The translations under genes and the position numbers were made by a program. From positions 115,252 to 179,251 of the forward strand of contig LSRX01000137.1 of NCBI GenBank assembly GCA_001939145.1: a stretch of DNA of 64,000 nt, read 5' to 3'. The notes below the pieces were generated by a model. That model saw only the letters and a list, made by a program, of their open reading frames with translations. It was not told the DNA's origin and made no database searches. Shown here piece by piece: positions 11,640 through 21,822 of the stretch. The number at the start of each line of letters is the position of its first letter. Positions within the stretch are counted from its first letter, which is position 1. This stretch comes from Symbiodinium microadriaticum (Eukaryota; Sar; Dinophyceae; Suessiales; Symbiodiniaceae).

Positions 11640-11900
11640 GTACCGGGCTCTTTCTAGAAGCTTCCTCGGGTCGTACAGGGCCCTATATTGGGGTTTATAT
11701 GTGGGGCTTGTTGACTCGCTGCATATGATTTCTGTCAAGTTTTATCAAAAAGTTCTAGAAAGACTTTATAGGGCTGGCTGTACAGTTCCTGAGACTGATG
11801 GTTGAAGGTGTTGAAGGCTTTGGTCCTTTGCAGTTTTGCGCTTTGGGGCTGTGCTCTTTAGGACTTAGGCCTCTCTGGGGCCTTCACAACAGGATTGTCG
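11640..11900. other. Unique spacer, no gene seen
   Basis: Little telomeric repeat; no long frame. Confidence 0.5.
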
Positions 11901-11908
11901 AAAGGATC

Positions 11909-12020
11909 ACTTGGAGGATCATGGGGCTTAGCAAGTAAGGTTATGAGTACCTTAATAGGGGTTGAAAGTAATTATAACTATTTACAACCCAAGTTACTAA
12001 GTCCCATGATCCTTTAAGCA
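11909..12020. mobile_element. Divergent TIR-C-like element
   Basis: ACTTGGAGGATCATGGGGCT at the left and ACTAAGTCCCATGATCC...AAG at the right. Same plan as TIR-C but with a different central sequence. Confidence 0.6.
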
Positions 12021-12155
12021 ACTGGTGCTTGCTCATGCTAGCAAGCGTTGGTGTCTGGGCTGGGGCTTTGTAGAACAATGGCTCCTATAGGGCCAAGGAG
12101 TGTATTGCAGCAGGGGCCATAAAGTTGGAACATGATGGTTGAACAATGTATTATT

Positions 12156-12276
12156 AAAGGAAACTACAGGTGGGGAGTTTAGGGTATATAGGGCTCCTAT
12201 AAGGCCTCTATAAGGTATATAGAACTTTTTTAAGGCTCCAATGTAACGGTAACTACCCACCTGAGAAAATGTCCTA
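12156..12276. mobile_element. TIR-G element
   Basis: Family definition: about 120 bp, left GGAAACTACAGGTGGGGAGT, right AACTACCCACCTGA(A)AATGTCCTAG; AGGTGGGGAGTT and AACTACCCACCT are the inverted core; interior repeats TATATAGGGCTTCTATAAGG. Complete copy. Confidence 0.75.
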
Positions 12277-12511
12277 GGCATTATGGGGATCTCAGAGCGC
12301 CAGGTTATTTGGCAGCAGCCAGGCAAAAGCCAACAAGCGAACATGTGCAACGGCAGGCTCCCTGCTACTAAACCCTGCAGCCCAATCTACCAAACCCCTA
12401 AACTTTAAACCCTAAACCCAAAACCCTAACCCTACATCCTAAACCCTAGCCCCTAAACCCTCAACACTGAACCGAATATTCCTCTGGTTCGGGATCAGGG
12501 TGCCCCAGTAG

Positions 12512-12546
12512 TAGGGCCCATACTTTTAAGGGTCATTTGGTCCTTA
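12512..12546. mobile_element. TIR-B terminal fragment next to TIR-C
   Basis: Only the GGGTCATTTGGTCCTTA arm remains; TIR-C begins exactly at its end. Confidence 0.6.
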
Positions 12547-12679
12547 CTTGGAGGGTCAGGGGACTTAGTAAGTAGGCAGTAAGTAGAGCTACAAGTACCC
12601 TAAAAGGGATCCTAATTGGGGTTATGATACCTATGAGTCCATAGAATAACCAGTTACTAAGTCCCCCGACCCTCCAAGT
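12546..12679. mobile_element. TIR-C element
   Basis: Family definition: about 135 bp, left end ACTTGGAGGGTCGGGGGACT continuing TAGTAA; the right end is its inverted copy (about 26 bp). Interior has GTTATAAGTACC and AGGGATCCTAATTGGGG. Complete copy placed directly after a TIR-B end. Confidence 0.85.
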
Positions 12680-12684
12680 AAGGT

Positions 12685-12823
12685 ACTTGGAGGGCCGGGG
12701 GACTTACTAAGTAGCTACTTCTATAGACGTAAAAAGTATCATAAATAGCCCAATTAGGATGCCTGTCAGGGCACTTATAGCTCTACTTCACATCTACTTA
12801 CTACGTCCCCTGACACTCCAAGT
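12685..12823. mobile_element. TIR-C element, opposite orientation
   Basis: Second complete copy five bases after the first, inverted relative to it. Confidence 0.8.
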
Positions 12824-13202
12824 CGACCGTAAACCCTAACCCTAAACCCTTAATATCTACTTACGAAGTCCCTTGACCCTCCAAGTAGACCCTAAACCCT
12901 AAACCCTAAACTCTAATACCAACTTACTAAAACCCTAAATAATTGCCAATATTGCTGTTAGGGTTCCTTGTGATAAATATGCTTAAATATGCAATAACGG
13001 AGCCTGAAACCATATTTTATTAATTTTTTGGCCCCGACAGTGAACCCTAAACCCTAAATCCTAAACTTTAAACCCCAAACTCTAAACCCTAAAAGGCTGA
13101 TGTCGAACAACTCCTCCCGCTTGAGCTGCTGACGAGCCCCGTCGTCGCAAAACACACTTGCTGCCTTGACATGGGGCTTGGAATTAAGGTTTAGGGTGTA
13201 CG

Positions 13203-13297
13203 GCCCTTAAAAGCAGCGGCCCTATACCCTTGCACTATTAATCCCTATATGATATATGAACCCTACAGCCTTTTAGGGTTCTTTTCGTCCTGAAGGG
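13203..13297. mobile_element. TIR-B element
   Basis: Near-complete; extreme left end missing. Confidence 0.7.
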
Positions 13298-13394
13298 ATA
13301 GCAGGGTATAAGGTCTAAGGGTTTACGGTGGAAGGGTGTGGAGGTAAGAGTTTGAGGTCTGACTCTATGGATGTGGTCTTTAAGGGCTAGGGTT

Positions 13395-13634
13395 TTAAGA
13401 TGGTTGAAGAAAAGACTTGCTTTCGATGGTCAGCAATAATTCTGTTCTTGCCAGTGTGACCACTTCCCCCGTTGCTGCATTAGCTTTATTCGACCACGGC
13501 TCCAAGTGCCTAATACACGATGGTGGTGCTAATGCTACTTCTTGATAGTTCGATACAAACTTTGCTACGGCCCCAACCGTCTCAAAACTTTCTCTGTCAA
13601 AAACTCTACATCCTAGTACTCCTGACGCCTTCTT
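13395..13634 (-). CDS. Unrecognised open frame without ATG (about 79 codons)
   Basis: Stop-to-stop minus-strand frame in a repeat-free island (13380-13730). It reads FDRESFETVGAVAKFVSNYQ and later GEVVTLARTELLLTIESKS, then TAA. Upstream in another frame GALGIYAVSAALKEGV suggests a continuation across a frame change near 13620. Could be an exon fragment; chance is not excluded. Confidence 0.2.
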   Translation of the reverse strand, partial: KKASGVLGCRVFDRESFETVGAVAKFVSNYQEVALAPPSCIRHLEPWSNKANAATGEVVTLARTELLLTIESKSFLQPS

Positions 13635-14106
13635 TCAGTGCTGCCGACACTGCATAAATCCCCAAGGCACCTGTATATACCTCAAGCCCTTGACCCTCAA
13701 TCGGTGGGCCTTCATTAACATTTAGAATAGGGTATTGGGCGTATTTTGCCAGAGATACATCCCTCAACCCGAAACCCTAACTCGCCTTACCCTAAACCCA
13801 TAGGAGGAACTGTAGAAACCGGGTGTCTTGTTCAGGCCGAGTTGCGCTTTGGTCTTGCGCTGTGGCGCCTTTTTATTGACATCCTTCCCGAGAAGAGCAG
13901 GGTGGGTTTGTGGCCTAAGGCTTAGCGTTTTCAACTGACAGCTTGTGGGGGTTCAGGCTTTTATTAGTGTACTTATTTTCAGAGTTTCGTGGTAACTGCA
14001 AGAGTTTTATAGCTTAAGTGCTTGGGCTTAGGAATACAAGGAGAAATGTGGATGTGCTGCTGATCCTGTCAGTGTTCCTTGGGAAGTTTCAGGATTTACG
14101 GGACTT

Positions 14107-14240
14107 ACTTGGAGGGTCGGGAGACTTCGGAAGTAGTTAATAAGTAGAGTAATAAGTATCCTAAAAGGGATCCTAAATGGGGGTATGATACTTCTAAGTC
14201 TATAAAATAACTAGTTACCAAGTCCACCGACCCTCCAAGT
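14107..14240. mobile_element. TIR-C element
   Basis: Complete. Confidence 0.8.
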
Positions 14241-14427
14241 AGTTAGTCCTAAACCGTAAACCGCTTCGAACTTAAAGGACTTGGCGTGTGTGCTTTGGCG
14301 GTTTAGGCCTGGCGGTGGTCCTGCAAACAGATCCGACACAGATTTACCTCACTTGCCCAGTATCCTCGGGAAACCCAAAGGCTAATTTTTTGAGGAGTGT
14401 GTAAGCATTATAGTACCCACAAAAACT

Positions 14428-14532
14428 ACGAAGTTACGAAAATGTCCTGCATTACCCATAATAAGGAATCTACCAAAATTCCCATAGTTTAGTGCGCTTA
14501 AGATAATGCAGGATTTATATCATCAACTGTAG
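14428..14532. mobile_element. TIR-D element, left tip decayed
   Basis: Right arm intact to ATCATCAACTGTAG; left arm recognisable from GTCCTGCATTACCC. Confidence 0.7.
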
Positions 14533-14890
14533 TTAGCCATAGCCAGAAACCACCTAAGAAGCGCGAAGCCCCATGTCGAGCCTAAACTCGAAATCCACGG
14601 CGGTCTAGAGTTTAGGGTTTAGGTTTTAGGGGTTTACGGTTTAAGGGTTTAGGGTTCAGGTTGTAGGGTTTAGGGTAGGGGTTTAGGGTTCTAGGGTTTA
14701 GGGCGTTTACTGTTTAGGGTTTAAGGTTTTGAGAAATACACTTCAAACGGAGCGGGTTCTCGAAATTTGGGGCAGCTTTCTTCCGGCATGTTTTATTGCA
14801 AAATCTGCTCCTACCAAACCCTAAACCCTAAACCCTGAAAACCTAAATCCAAGCCGAGAGCCCCAACGGAGCAGGCTTCCAACATACCCT

Positions 14891-15003
14891 ACCTTAAGGA
14901 CCAGATGACCCTGAATCGTAGTGTACCCTATACCCTTGTGCTATGAATCCCCTACATGGTAAATGAACCCTTTGAGGGTTCTTTTCCCTTTCGTCCATCA
15001 GGT
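14891..15003. mobile_element. TIR-B element
   Basis: Complete, diverged copy with ACCTTAAGGACCAGATGACC left end. Confidence 0.75.
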
Positions 15004-15329
15004 ACTCACCCTCTCAGCGACCGCCCTGGAGCTCACTCGTCCGACGTTCTTGCCGATGTCTGACCCGTTTTCGAAGATCCCTGCGCTTCATCCATTGCCT
15101 CGACTCTGGCATCATCGAGCCATAACGCTTTAGAATTAGGGTTTAGGGTTTAGAGTTTAGGGTTTAGGGATGTTTATGGTTTAGGGTTTAGGGCTTTGGG
15201 GCAGAATGCCTATCAAACCAGAAGCCCTGATCCGTGCTCCTTTCGGCCAGTGGTGCGGCAGCGCTGTACGGCTCCTAGTGCGAGCTATCGTCAAGTCAAT
15301 TTTGCTAGCCGGCGGACAGAGGCATAATA

Positions 15330-15427
15330 TAGGGGTCCTAACAAGTAGAATAAGGTTTTGGGGGACAGTATATTTATTATAGAAAGGAACCCCCCAAATA
15401 GTCCCCCTATGGTAGTTTCCTAAGGAG
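15330..15427. mobile_element. TIR-J-like element with extra half
   Basis: TATAGGGGTCCTAACAAGTA...CCCCAAATAGTCCCCCTATG. A left-half-like stretch follows to 15480. Related sequence at 39343-39428 and 62255-62440. Confidence 0.5.
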
Positions 15428-15488
15428 GTATCGAACAGTATAGGGGCCTGAAGTATTAGATTAGGTATTTTGCGGGCCTTAATTTATA

Positions 15489-15591
15489 CTTCCCCAACAA
15501 GCCAGGGAAATACACGGTTAAACTTTCAGATTACTACTAAATCATAAGAACCCAAAAAGTTTAATTAAAGGTTGGGTATTGGGGATCTAAG
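15489..15591. mobile_element. TIR-A element
   Basis: Complete copy with a small A/T insertion after the AAAAAGTTT motif. Confidence 0.8.
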
Positions 15592-15777
15592 TTGTGCAGA
15601 AAAACTACGATCTAGGGACACAAGGCCTGCATGGGGTATTACTACTGATGAACTATTCAAGCCTCTATCTATACTTTGGAGCGTACGGGATTTGGGTTGT
15701 TTTCAAAAACTTTCCAACAGCTTTAGCTTTAGGGTGTTCAGACTTTTTAGCTTCGGAGCATATCGGAGAGGGCCCCG

Positions 15778-15872
15778 GAGCAGGGGTTCGGAGCGGGTTC
15801 CAGAGCGGGTTCCAGAGCGGGTTTCGGAGTGGGTTCGGTTCCGGAGCGGGTTCCGGAGCCGGTTCCGCCGCG
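15778..15872. repeat. Degenerate tandem repeat GAGCGGGTTCC(A/G)
   Basis: About seven or eight 10-12-bp units. It makes Gly/Ser- or Arg-rich frames that I do not regard as genes. Confidence 0.75.
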
Positions 15873-15979
15873 ACGAATGATGTTCATACGCACTCGCGCC
15901 CCCAAGTTAACGATAAAAAGTTGTGCGTCCTGCTGTTGGGGACACCTGCTGGGATTATAGGGTTTACAGGGCTTTAGAC

Positions 15980-16095
15980 TTGGCTGACTTCTGAACCCCT
16001 CCTAAAAGTTAAACGTTTAGCATCCTTATTATAGCTCATTAGAAACCCAAAAAGTTCAAGTCCTAAGGGCCAACCAGAAGAACGCCAAGGAGAGT
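15980..16095. mobile_element. TIR-N element
   Basis: About 116 bp; CTTGGCTGACTTCTG left, CAGAAGAACGCCAAG right (inverted); interior CTCCTAAAAGTTAAACGTTT. Confidence 0.65.
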
Positions 16096-16185
16096 TCTAG
16101 GGTTTAGGGTGTCGCAAAGACTTCGGTTCACCTGTCGATAAACTTTGAGTCTAGTAAGCGTCGACTTTGGATTCTGTAGGGAATT

Positions 16186-16266
16186 ACCTGAAGGCGGGCA
16201 TGACCTTTAAAAGTAGGGGCCCCGTACCCTGACACTATGAATCCCTGTATGGTCTTTGAACCCTTG
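16186..16266. mobile_element. TIR-B element, truncated, abutting the RT fragment
   Basis: Left arm and TATGAATCCCTGTATGGT motif present, right arm missing. Marks the broken end of the reverse transcriptase at 16267. Confidence 0.7.
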
Positions 16267-16701
16267 GTAACGTGTGCGACCTGGCAGGTTTCTTGTCTTT
16301 GGGCTCTTTCATACGGAAACCGAGGCCAGTATGAAAACGCTTGAAGCAAGCGAAACCTGACTGTGCCAGCGACTCCTCCTCGGGCTGGTAAAAGTCGTCA
16401 ATGAAGTGTGCAGAAGGAACTAGCAGCAAACTCACCGCTAGGAAGGACAGCACATCCGCTACCCGGAGGTACGACCACACGCTCCCCGTGCTGCCGAACG
16501 GGAGGCTGCTGTGGTAGAACAGGGCCTTATCTCCGCTCACTGGCAAAATGACCCCACACTCGGAAGGGTCGCGAACTGGAAGGGAGATATGCGCCCTCAT
16601 GATCCACTGCAATGAGCAACGTGCGCTCCGGATCCTTTTAAGGTTCTTTCCGCCCTTGTGGAACACACCCTGACACAGTTCCAAGATTTCTTCATCAGGT
16701 T
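16267..16701 (-). pseudogene. Reverse transcriptase fragment with LPFG and FIDD motifs (second lineage)
   Basis: A minus-strand frame is open from about 16701 (an in-frame TAG lies just upstream, no ATG) and reads through to about 16267. It contains SLPFGSTGSVWSYLRV and, about 30 residues later, AHFIDDFY, which fit the LPFG (fingers/palm) and xxDD (catalytic) boxes of retroelement polymerases, then FKRFHTGLGFRMKEPKDKKP. The sequence style resembles the DIRS/LTR-like polymerases common in dinoflagellates and differs clearly from the Copia remnant at 9 kb. The frame runs into a truncated TIR-B element (16186-16266), which supplies the last codons and a stop, so the C-terminal side is lost. No protease, integrase or recombinase is visible. 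Confidence 0.7.
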
Positions 16702-16748
16702 CCTATATTGATCTTCCTTGGTGAACAACGGTCTTGGAGTCCGTGTCC

Positions 16749-16860
16749 CTTACTTCTCCAATAGGCCAGGGAAATAAGAGGTTTAATTTTCAGATTACTA
16801 CTAAATTACAAGAACATATAAGAACCCAAAAGTTGAAAGGTAGGGCATTGGGGAACTGAG
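16749..16860. mobile_element. TIR-A element with duplicated flanks
   Basis: Complete copy with an internal AAGAACATAT partial duplication. Flanked by GTGAACAACG...TCCGTGTCC on both sides (16721-16748 left, 16861-16879 right); the left copy holds nine extra bases. Suggests a long target duplication. Confidence 0.8.
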
Positions 16861-16899
16861 GTGAACAACGTCCGTGTCCAACGCACAGGCCCGGGTTTA

Positions 16900-17180
16900 A
16901 GGTTTAGGGTCTTGCCAAGCCTAACCCTACAGCAGAAGTCCAAAAGTTGAAACCCAATGGCCTCAATCCCAAAGGGTAATGTATCGGGAATCCCAGCACC
17001 CTTTGACCTTAATCCCGTTTGGAACTTTTTGGGGTTTACTGTAAGCCCCAAACGATACCGCAGAGGGGCACCTATCAACTTTCTCTTGGCTTCGGTTTGG
17101 GTTTGTGAAGCGATCCATTTTTGCTGTTCGGAGGTTTTGCAAGGAACCCAAGACCACCAATATTGGGAAAAGTGGAACCC
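16900..17180. other. Unique island with overlapping antisense frames
   Basis: Frames on both strands (for example plus 16957-17200) are open but unrecognised and share the same bases; coding not supported. Confidence 0.4.
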
Positions 17181-17722
17181 GGAGAGCCCAATGCCCCTTA
17201 GTTCGCCTCGGCCCCTATTCGGATTCCCCACCTCTTACCAGTGATCAAAGTGGCCCTCGTATAGGGTGGGGGGATTCGTCTGTGTTTCAGCCATTCTTGC
17301 TTTTTGTTTTTCTTGCTTGCACTGGCTGCGAGCGGCAGGCGTCGATGCGCTGCCAGCCTAAGGTCCTCGACACAAAGCACAAACCCATTTGTTTTCATTT
17401 CCTGCCAGTTTCCAACTCGAGTTGCTGAGCCTGATTTCCACTTGAATTGTTTTTTGTGTCGTCTCTTTCCTCCGCCATCCAGCTTTTCCTCGCCCCCTTC
17501 TCTTCTGTTGCTCGTCTCTCATCCCATCCCTTCAGTCTTTCCGTACGACAGTGTGCTGCAATAAATTGGCACCAGCAGTCCGTTGGCCCTTTTTGTTTGC
17601 GGCCGGGCCGAATCGGACGACGCGAAGTGCTTAAAATTAAGGAAGATAGCCTTAAAGCATAATATTATAAGCCCCTTATAATTTAAAATCTACTCCCACA
17701 TTAAGGGGTATTGGGTTCTTTG
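17180..17722. mobile_element. TIR-F element split by a 430-bp insertion
   Basis: Left end GGAGAGCCCAATGCCCCTTA (17181-17200) and the remainder from 17631 (TTAAAATTAAGG...GGGGTATTGGGTTCTTTGGG) rejoin into a normal TIR-F if 17201-17630 plus one TTA is removed. Confidence 0.8.
17201..17630. mobile_element. 430-bp TIR element inserted in TIR-F, TTA target duplication
   Basis: Left end TTCGCCTCGGCCCCTATTCGG and the inverse of the right end, TTCGCGTCGTCCGATTCGG, match over about 16 of 20 positions. TTA lies directly before (17198-17200) and after (17631-17633). The interior is pyrimidine-rich on the plus strand (17270-17540), without a recognisable protein. A 3-bp TTA/TAA target is typical of PIF/Harbinger elements; that assignment is inference. 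Confidence 0.6.
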
Positions 17723-18062
17723 GGAACCTGGGAGACTTGGATAATACTCCAGGACGAAGGCTAAAGGTCTTGGCTGCAGGTTTTTGTAAGAACTCATCTT
17801 TAAGGCTCCTTATTCGTATGATTTTTATGTAAGTTCTTAACAACGTAGGCTAGTTGGGGTTAAGGTAGGGCACAGAGAAGCGTCTCTTTTCAGGCTGTCT
17901 TGATGCTGCTGCTCCTCTGACCTAACACACCCACGAGTCTCTGTGCTGAGGGTTTATGGTTCAGGTGTCCGGGGATATTAAGATCTCGGGAATAGAAAAG
18001 AAACATCTTTGGAGTGCTTAACTGGGCCCTAAAGCGAAACACCTCGATATCTAGCCCTAAAG

Positions 18063-18165
18063 CTTACTGCACCAATTAACCAGGGAAATAAAAAAGCTAA
18101 TCTTTCAGATTACCATTGCATTATAAGAACCCAAAAACTTGAAAGGTTGGGTATTGGGGAACTAA
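18063..18165. mobile_element. TIR-A element, diverged left end
   Basis: Left terminus decayed (CTTACTGCACCAATTAACC); the right end is intact. Confidence 0.7.
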
Positions 18166-18426
18166 ATACTAAAGCACCCTAAACCCTATACCCCTAAACC
18201 CCTAAACCCCTAACCCCTGACCCCTGACCCCTAAAGCCCTAAACCCCTACCCAAGAAGTCTCGTGGTGGCGCAGAACAGACCGGCCACCTCGGGGTGCTA
18301 GGGTCGAGAGGCTTGTTGGGTTCTACCCAAACCTTTTACGGAATTTTAGAAAGGTTAGGGTTCAGGGTTTAGGGTTTAGGGAATTTTAGAGAGGTTTGCT
18401 GGGATTCATAAAGGGCTTAGAAAGGT

Positions 18427-18533
18427 TCCTTAAGGACGAAAAAGAGCCCTAAAGGGGTTTAGGGTTCATATACCATATATAGGGATTCATAGTATAAATA
18501 GGGCCCTTACTTTTTAAGTGTCATTTGGTCCAA
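18427..18533. mobile_element. TIR-B element
   Basis: Complete, reversed relative to the definition. Confidence 0.75.
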
Positions 18534-18898
18534 GGTCTCTTGGGATTCATAAGAGGCTTTGTAGATGTTTGCCGGAGGTCGAAGGGTTCAGGGCTTAGAG
18601 CTTATAGGGGCTTTAGGGGTCAAGCGGTAAGGGCAGCATCTTACCTAAGGACCTAGACCCACCAAAGGTGCGTCATTTTCAAATTCTTACACATAGAGCC
18701 CTACCGATAGAAAAAGGCCACCTACCAAAAAATACTGCAACTCAAAGCATGGGCGGCTTTCAACGTTGGACAATACTGGGCAATTCTATAGCCTTTTCAA
18801 GCAAGTATTGCCTTTCGCCAGGAGCAAACTAGGTTTACTAGCATCCCGTTGAAACTAAGGGTGTCAGATGGGGACCCCATAACTAACGGTGCAAAAGG

Positions 18899-19135
18899 CT
18901 ACTGCTACTACTACTACTACTCCTCCTCCTCCTCCTGCTGCTGCTGCTGATGCTGCTGCTGCTGCTGCTGCTGCTGCTGATGCTGCTGCTGCTACTACTA
19001 CTACTACTCCTCCTCCTCCTCCTGCTGCTGCTGCTGATGCTGCTGCTGCTGCTGCTGCTGCTGCTGATGCTGCTGCTGCTGCTGCTGCTGCTGCTGATGC
19101 TGCTGCTGCTGCTACTGCTACTGCTACTGCTACTG

Positions 19136-19202
<67 letters not shown>
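18899..19202. repeat. Compound CTA/CCT/CTG/GATGCT array
   Basis: A block of (CTA)n(CCT)n(CTG)n with GATGCT interruptions occurs twice, followed by CTGCTA and a pure (CTA)n tail. Poly-Ala/Leu frames are artefacts. Confidence 0.95.
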
Positions 19203-20046
19203 AGGCCTAGAAACTCGTGTCCAGCCCTATAAAACGCTCTATGCCACAACCTCAGCCCAAGGCCACCGTAGTACTTCCAGCATCCTAGGGGACCAAAGTT
19301 GAACCTTCGGGGTTGTAGAGGCGTTATACCCAGTCCCGACACCCTAAACCCTAAACCTTGAAGCCTAAAACCCTAAAAAAGGCTGCCAACTCTACTACTA
19401 AGCATATCCCTACCCATAGGCTCCTTAGTAGTTCCTTTTTTGGATTACTTTACAGGACCCTAAATACCAACCACAAAAAGGAACTACTAAGCAAAACCCT
19501 AAACCCAACACCAAACCTTAAAGCCTAAACCCTAAACCTTAAACCCTAAAACCCAAAAAGGCTACCAACCTCTAGCAACTCTACTACTAAGCCTATCCCC
19601 AAGCCCCTTAGAACCGAGTCTCGAAGAATCCAAAACCCTACAACAAGCCTAAAATCCGCGTACTTCCCTTTTTTCGATCCAAAAACCCCCTGTCTTTTCA
19701 TTTCTAAGGGTCCCTAAACCCTAAACTTTAGGGTTTAGGGTTTACCTTTCATGTTAAAGGAACCCTATAGGGTTTAGGGTTCACCTTTCATCTTCAAGGA
19801 ACCCTGGACACTGGGTCTGCCGACGGGTTCGGCACAGGAGGCGGCTGCTTGCCGATCAGCTTTCGCCGCTTGGGCTCTGGAGGCTCGTCCTCGCGGCTCG
19901 AGTGGGCTGCCCTGCTATCGGGACTTCGGGTTTAGGGTTTTTGGGTTTGGGGGTTTAGGGCTTTAGGGCTTTAGGGCTTCAGGGCTTTAGGGTTTTGGAG
20001 TTTAGGGCTATGAAGGGTTTAGGATTTGTGGCTTTGGGGCTCTACC

Positions 20047-20090
20047 CCTTAAGGACGCTTAAAGAGCCCTAAAAGGGTTTAAGATTCCTC
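20047..20090. mobile_element. TIR-B fragment
   Basis: One arm (CCTTAAGGACGCTTAAAGAG...), lacking the rest. Confidence 0.55.
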
Positions 20091-20165
20091 TACGGGCTCT
20101 CTTATAGGGGATCTACAAGGGGGGTCGGAGTTTAGGGTTCAGGATTTGGGGGCTCTAGGGCTCTA

Positions 20166-20270
20166 TCCTTGGACGAAAAGAACCCCAAAAGGGTTAAGGT
20201 TCATATACCAAAAGGGGGATGTCATCATAGTATAGGGCCACTACTTTTAAGGGTCATTAGGTCCTCAAGG
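20166..20270. mobile_element. TIR-B element
   Basis: Near-complete, reversed; left terminus reduced to CCTTGGACG. Confidence 0.7.
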
Positions 20271-20394
20271 TCGGGACTTAGGGCTAAATGCGGGGGTTTT
20301 CGGATTCAGGGGTTTAGGGTTTAAGCTCCAGGGCTTAAGGTCTGAAGAGTCATTACTAACCGTATCCCCGTACACTCCGTATGACATTTATGGT

Positions 20395-20985
20395 GTACTA
20401 CTCCCTCTCTCCAGACACTTTCTTGAGTCTAGGGCCCCCCCATGATTGTCAGGCTGAAGGGACTGGGCAAGTAGGTTGTAACTCGGGTGCTAAGTCCCCC
20501 CAGTGGGGTTATCCGGCAGCGTGGAGTGTTGTGGTGTCGGACATGGACGAATGACCGGAAGAAGGCCGGAACTTGGCGGCGTTGGTGGTGCAAGGAGTGC
20601 TGGCAACCTGGGAGGCACCAGCTTCTCCCAAGTGCCGGGGTCAAGGGAGGTTGAAGCCGTGCTTCATCTTAGGGTTTTTGGGTTTCGGGTTTATAGGGTT
20701 AAAGGTTAGGATTTAGGGTGTAAGGTTTAAGGTCGAGGGTCCATGCAACCTCAGCGCTGGCGACTTGCTTGAGGGCCGGCTGGCTACAGCCCCACAATGC
20801 CGTCCCGGATGCGGAAAACGGCTTTTTGCCGCGGCCGCCTTCACCCAAATCTGACCCCGTCTCTGCCCGTGCAGCGGGTTTGGCCTCAGGGGTGGGTCGA
20901 GAAGGGCAATGCAGTACAGGAAGGAGCTTTGCTAATAAGACCCTTTGCCGAGGTGTTGGCAAAGATCGGGCAAAACTCGATATAT
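20395..20985. other. GC-rich unique islands, no convincing gene
   Basis: 20430-20650 and 20735-20985 contain overlapping frames on both strands with no recognisable motif, split by a short TTTAGGG-like tract. Confidence 0.4.
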
Positions 20986-20986
20986 A

Positions 20987-21085
20987 GGAGCCTTAATAGT
21001 TACCTATACTATTTTGGGGGCTCTTTAGTCTAGTCAGAGTATAACACACCCAAAAACCCTATTCTAATTATTAATTAGGCCCCTA
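20987..21085. mobile_element. TIR-J-like element
   Basis: GGAGCCTTAATAGTTACC left, CCCAAAAACCCTATTCTAAT and TAATTAGGCCCC right. Confidence 0.5.
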
Positions 21086-21674
21086 CGGCGAGCTCGCATT
21101 CCAATTCTGCAAGGCTGCAACTTGCAACAACTTGAGATTCCCAGTGCTTACCTTAACCTACCAAAACCTACGTGTAAATAGGGTCCCTATAAAAAGTATA
21201 CTAGGGTCCCCACATGAAGACTACATTAGGGTCCTTGTATAACTACTATATTCGGGTTCCTAATACAAACCTACCAAAACTTATCTTTTTGGTAGGGCCC
21301 CTATAATAAATAGGCATTTAGGGTCTAGGGTTTAAGGATTAGGGTCTATTAGGGTTCCTAATAGGAACCTACCCCCAAAAGCAAAGGTTATGGTCGGTTA
21401 AGGTACAGCCTACGAAGTAAGCCGCGTGGGTTCCCCCAAAGTAAGGGTTCCTTTAACGACTTCCTTTGAGGTTTAGGGTTTAGGGGTTGGGGGGGTGTTC
21501 CACAGAAACCTAATGATAAGGGCAAACAGATTAAACAAAAGTTCTTGTCAAGCATGATTCGAAGTCCCCTCGTGAGATAGAGACCCGTTGTATGTGCAGT
21601 TACGACTAGGTTGCGGCCATACGGCTATAGGGTTCGAAACTGGAAACACACGGCTGTGAGCTTCAGGACTCCAC

Positions 21675-21822
21675 ATGCACTTGCGCGAGTTCAAACCTTT
21701 GTACCAGACTGTGCCCAAGGGTACACAAGCTTCTGACAGGCTTGGGCGGCTTAGCTTTGCTTTGAAGCAGGAAGAGTTCGATTCTCGGGTTGCTGCACTT
21801 CTGCTGGAGCACGTTGAACTTA
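21675..21822 (+). CDS. Unrecognised ORF start, cut by a TIR-A element
   Basis: ATG with an upstream in-frame TGA, then about 49 protein-like codons (MHLREFKPLYQTVPKGTQAS...EEFDSRVAALLLEHVEL). The frame then enters the TIR-A element at 21823, which supplies the remaining residues and the stop. If it was a gene, the insertion truncated it. Not recognised. Confidence 0.22.

Larger units (their letters stand above)
19205..20430. other. Degenerate ITS and repeat fragments, no gene
   Basis: Two related segments with AAAAGGCT.CCAACTCTACTACTAAGC (about 19378 and 19556) recur; the remainder is TTTAGGG/CCCTAAA-like and TIR-B pieces. Confidence 0.5.

Noticed and set aside
12033..12350. 105-aa minus ORF
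   Set aside because: Much of it runs through TIR-G and neighbouring repeats; no protein features.
15594..15977. 127-aa plus ORF with Gly/Ser-rich repeats
   Set aside because: Its centre is a degenerate 12-bp tandem repeat and its start lies at the edge of a TIR-A element; no domain seen.
17304..17662. Plus-strand ORFs of 71-86 aa
   Set aside because: They lie in the pyrimidine-rich interior of the 430-bp nested element and have low-complexity Ser/Pro/Leu composition.
18889..19302. Poly-Ala/Thr and poly-Leu ORFs
   Set aside because: Microsatellite translation.
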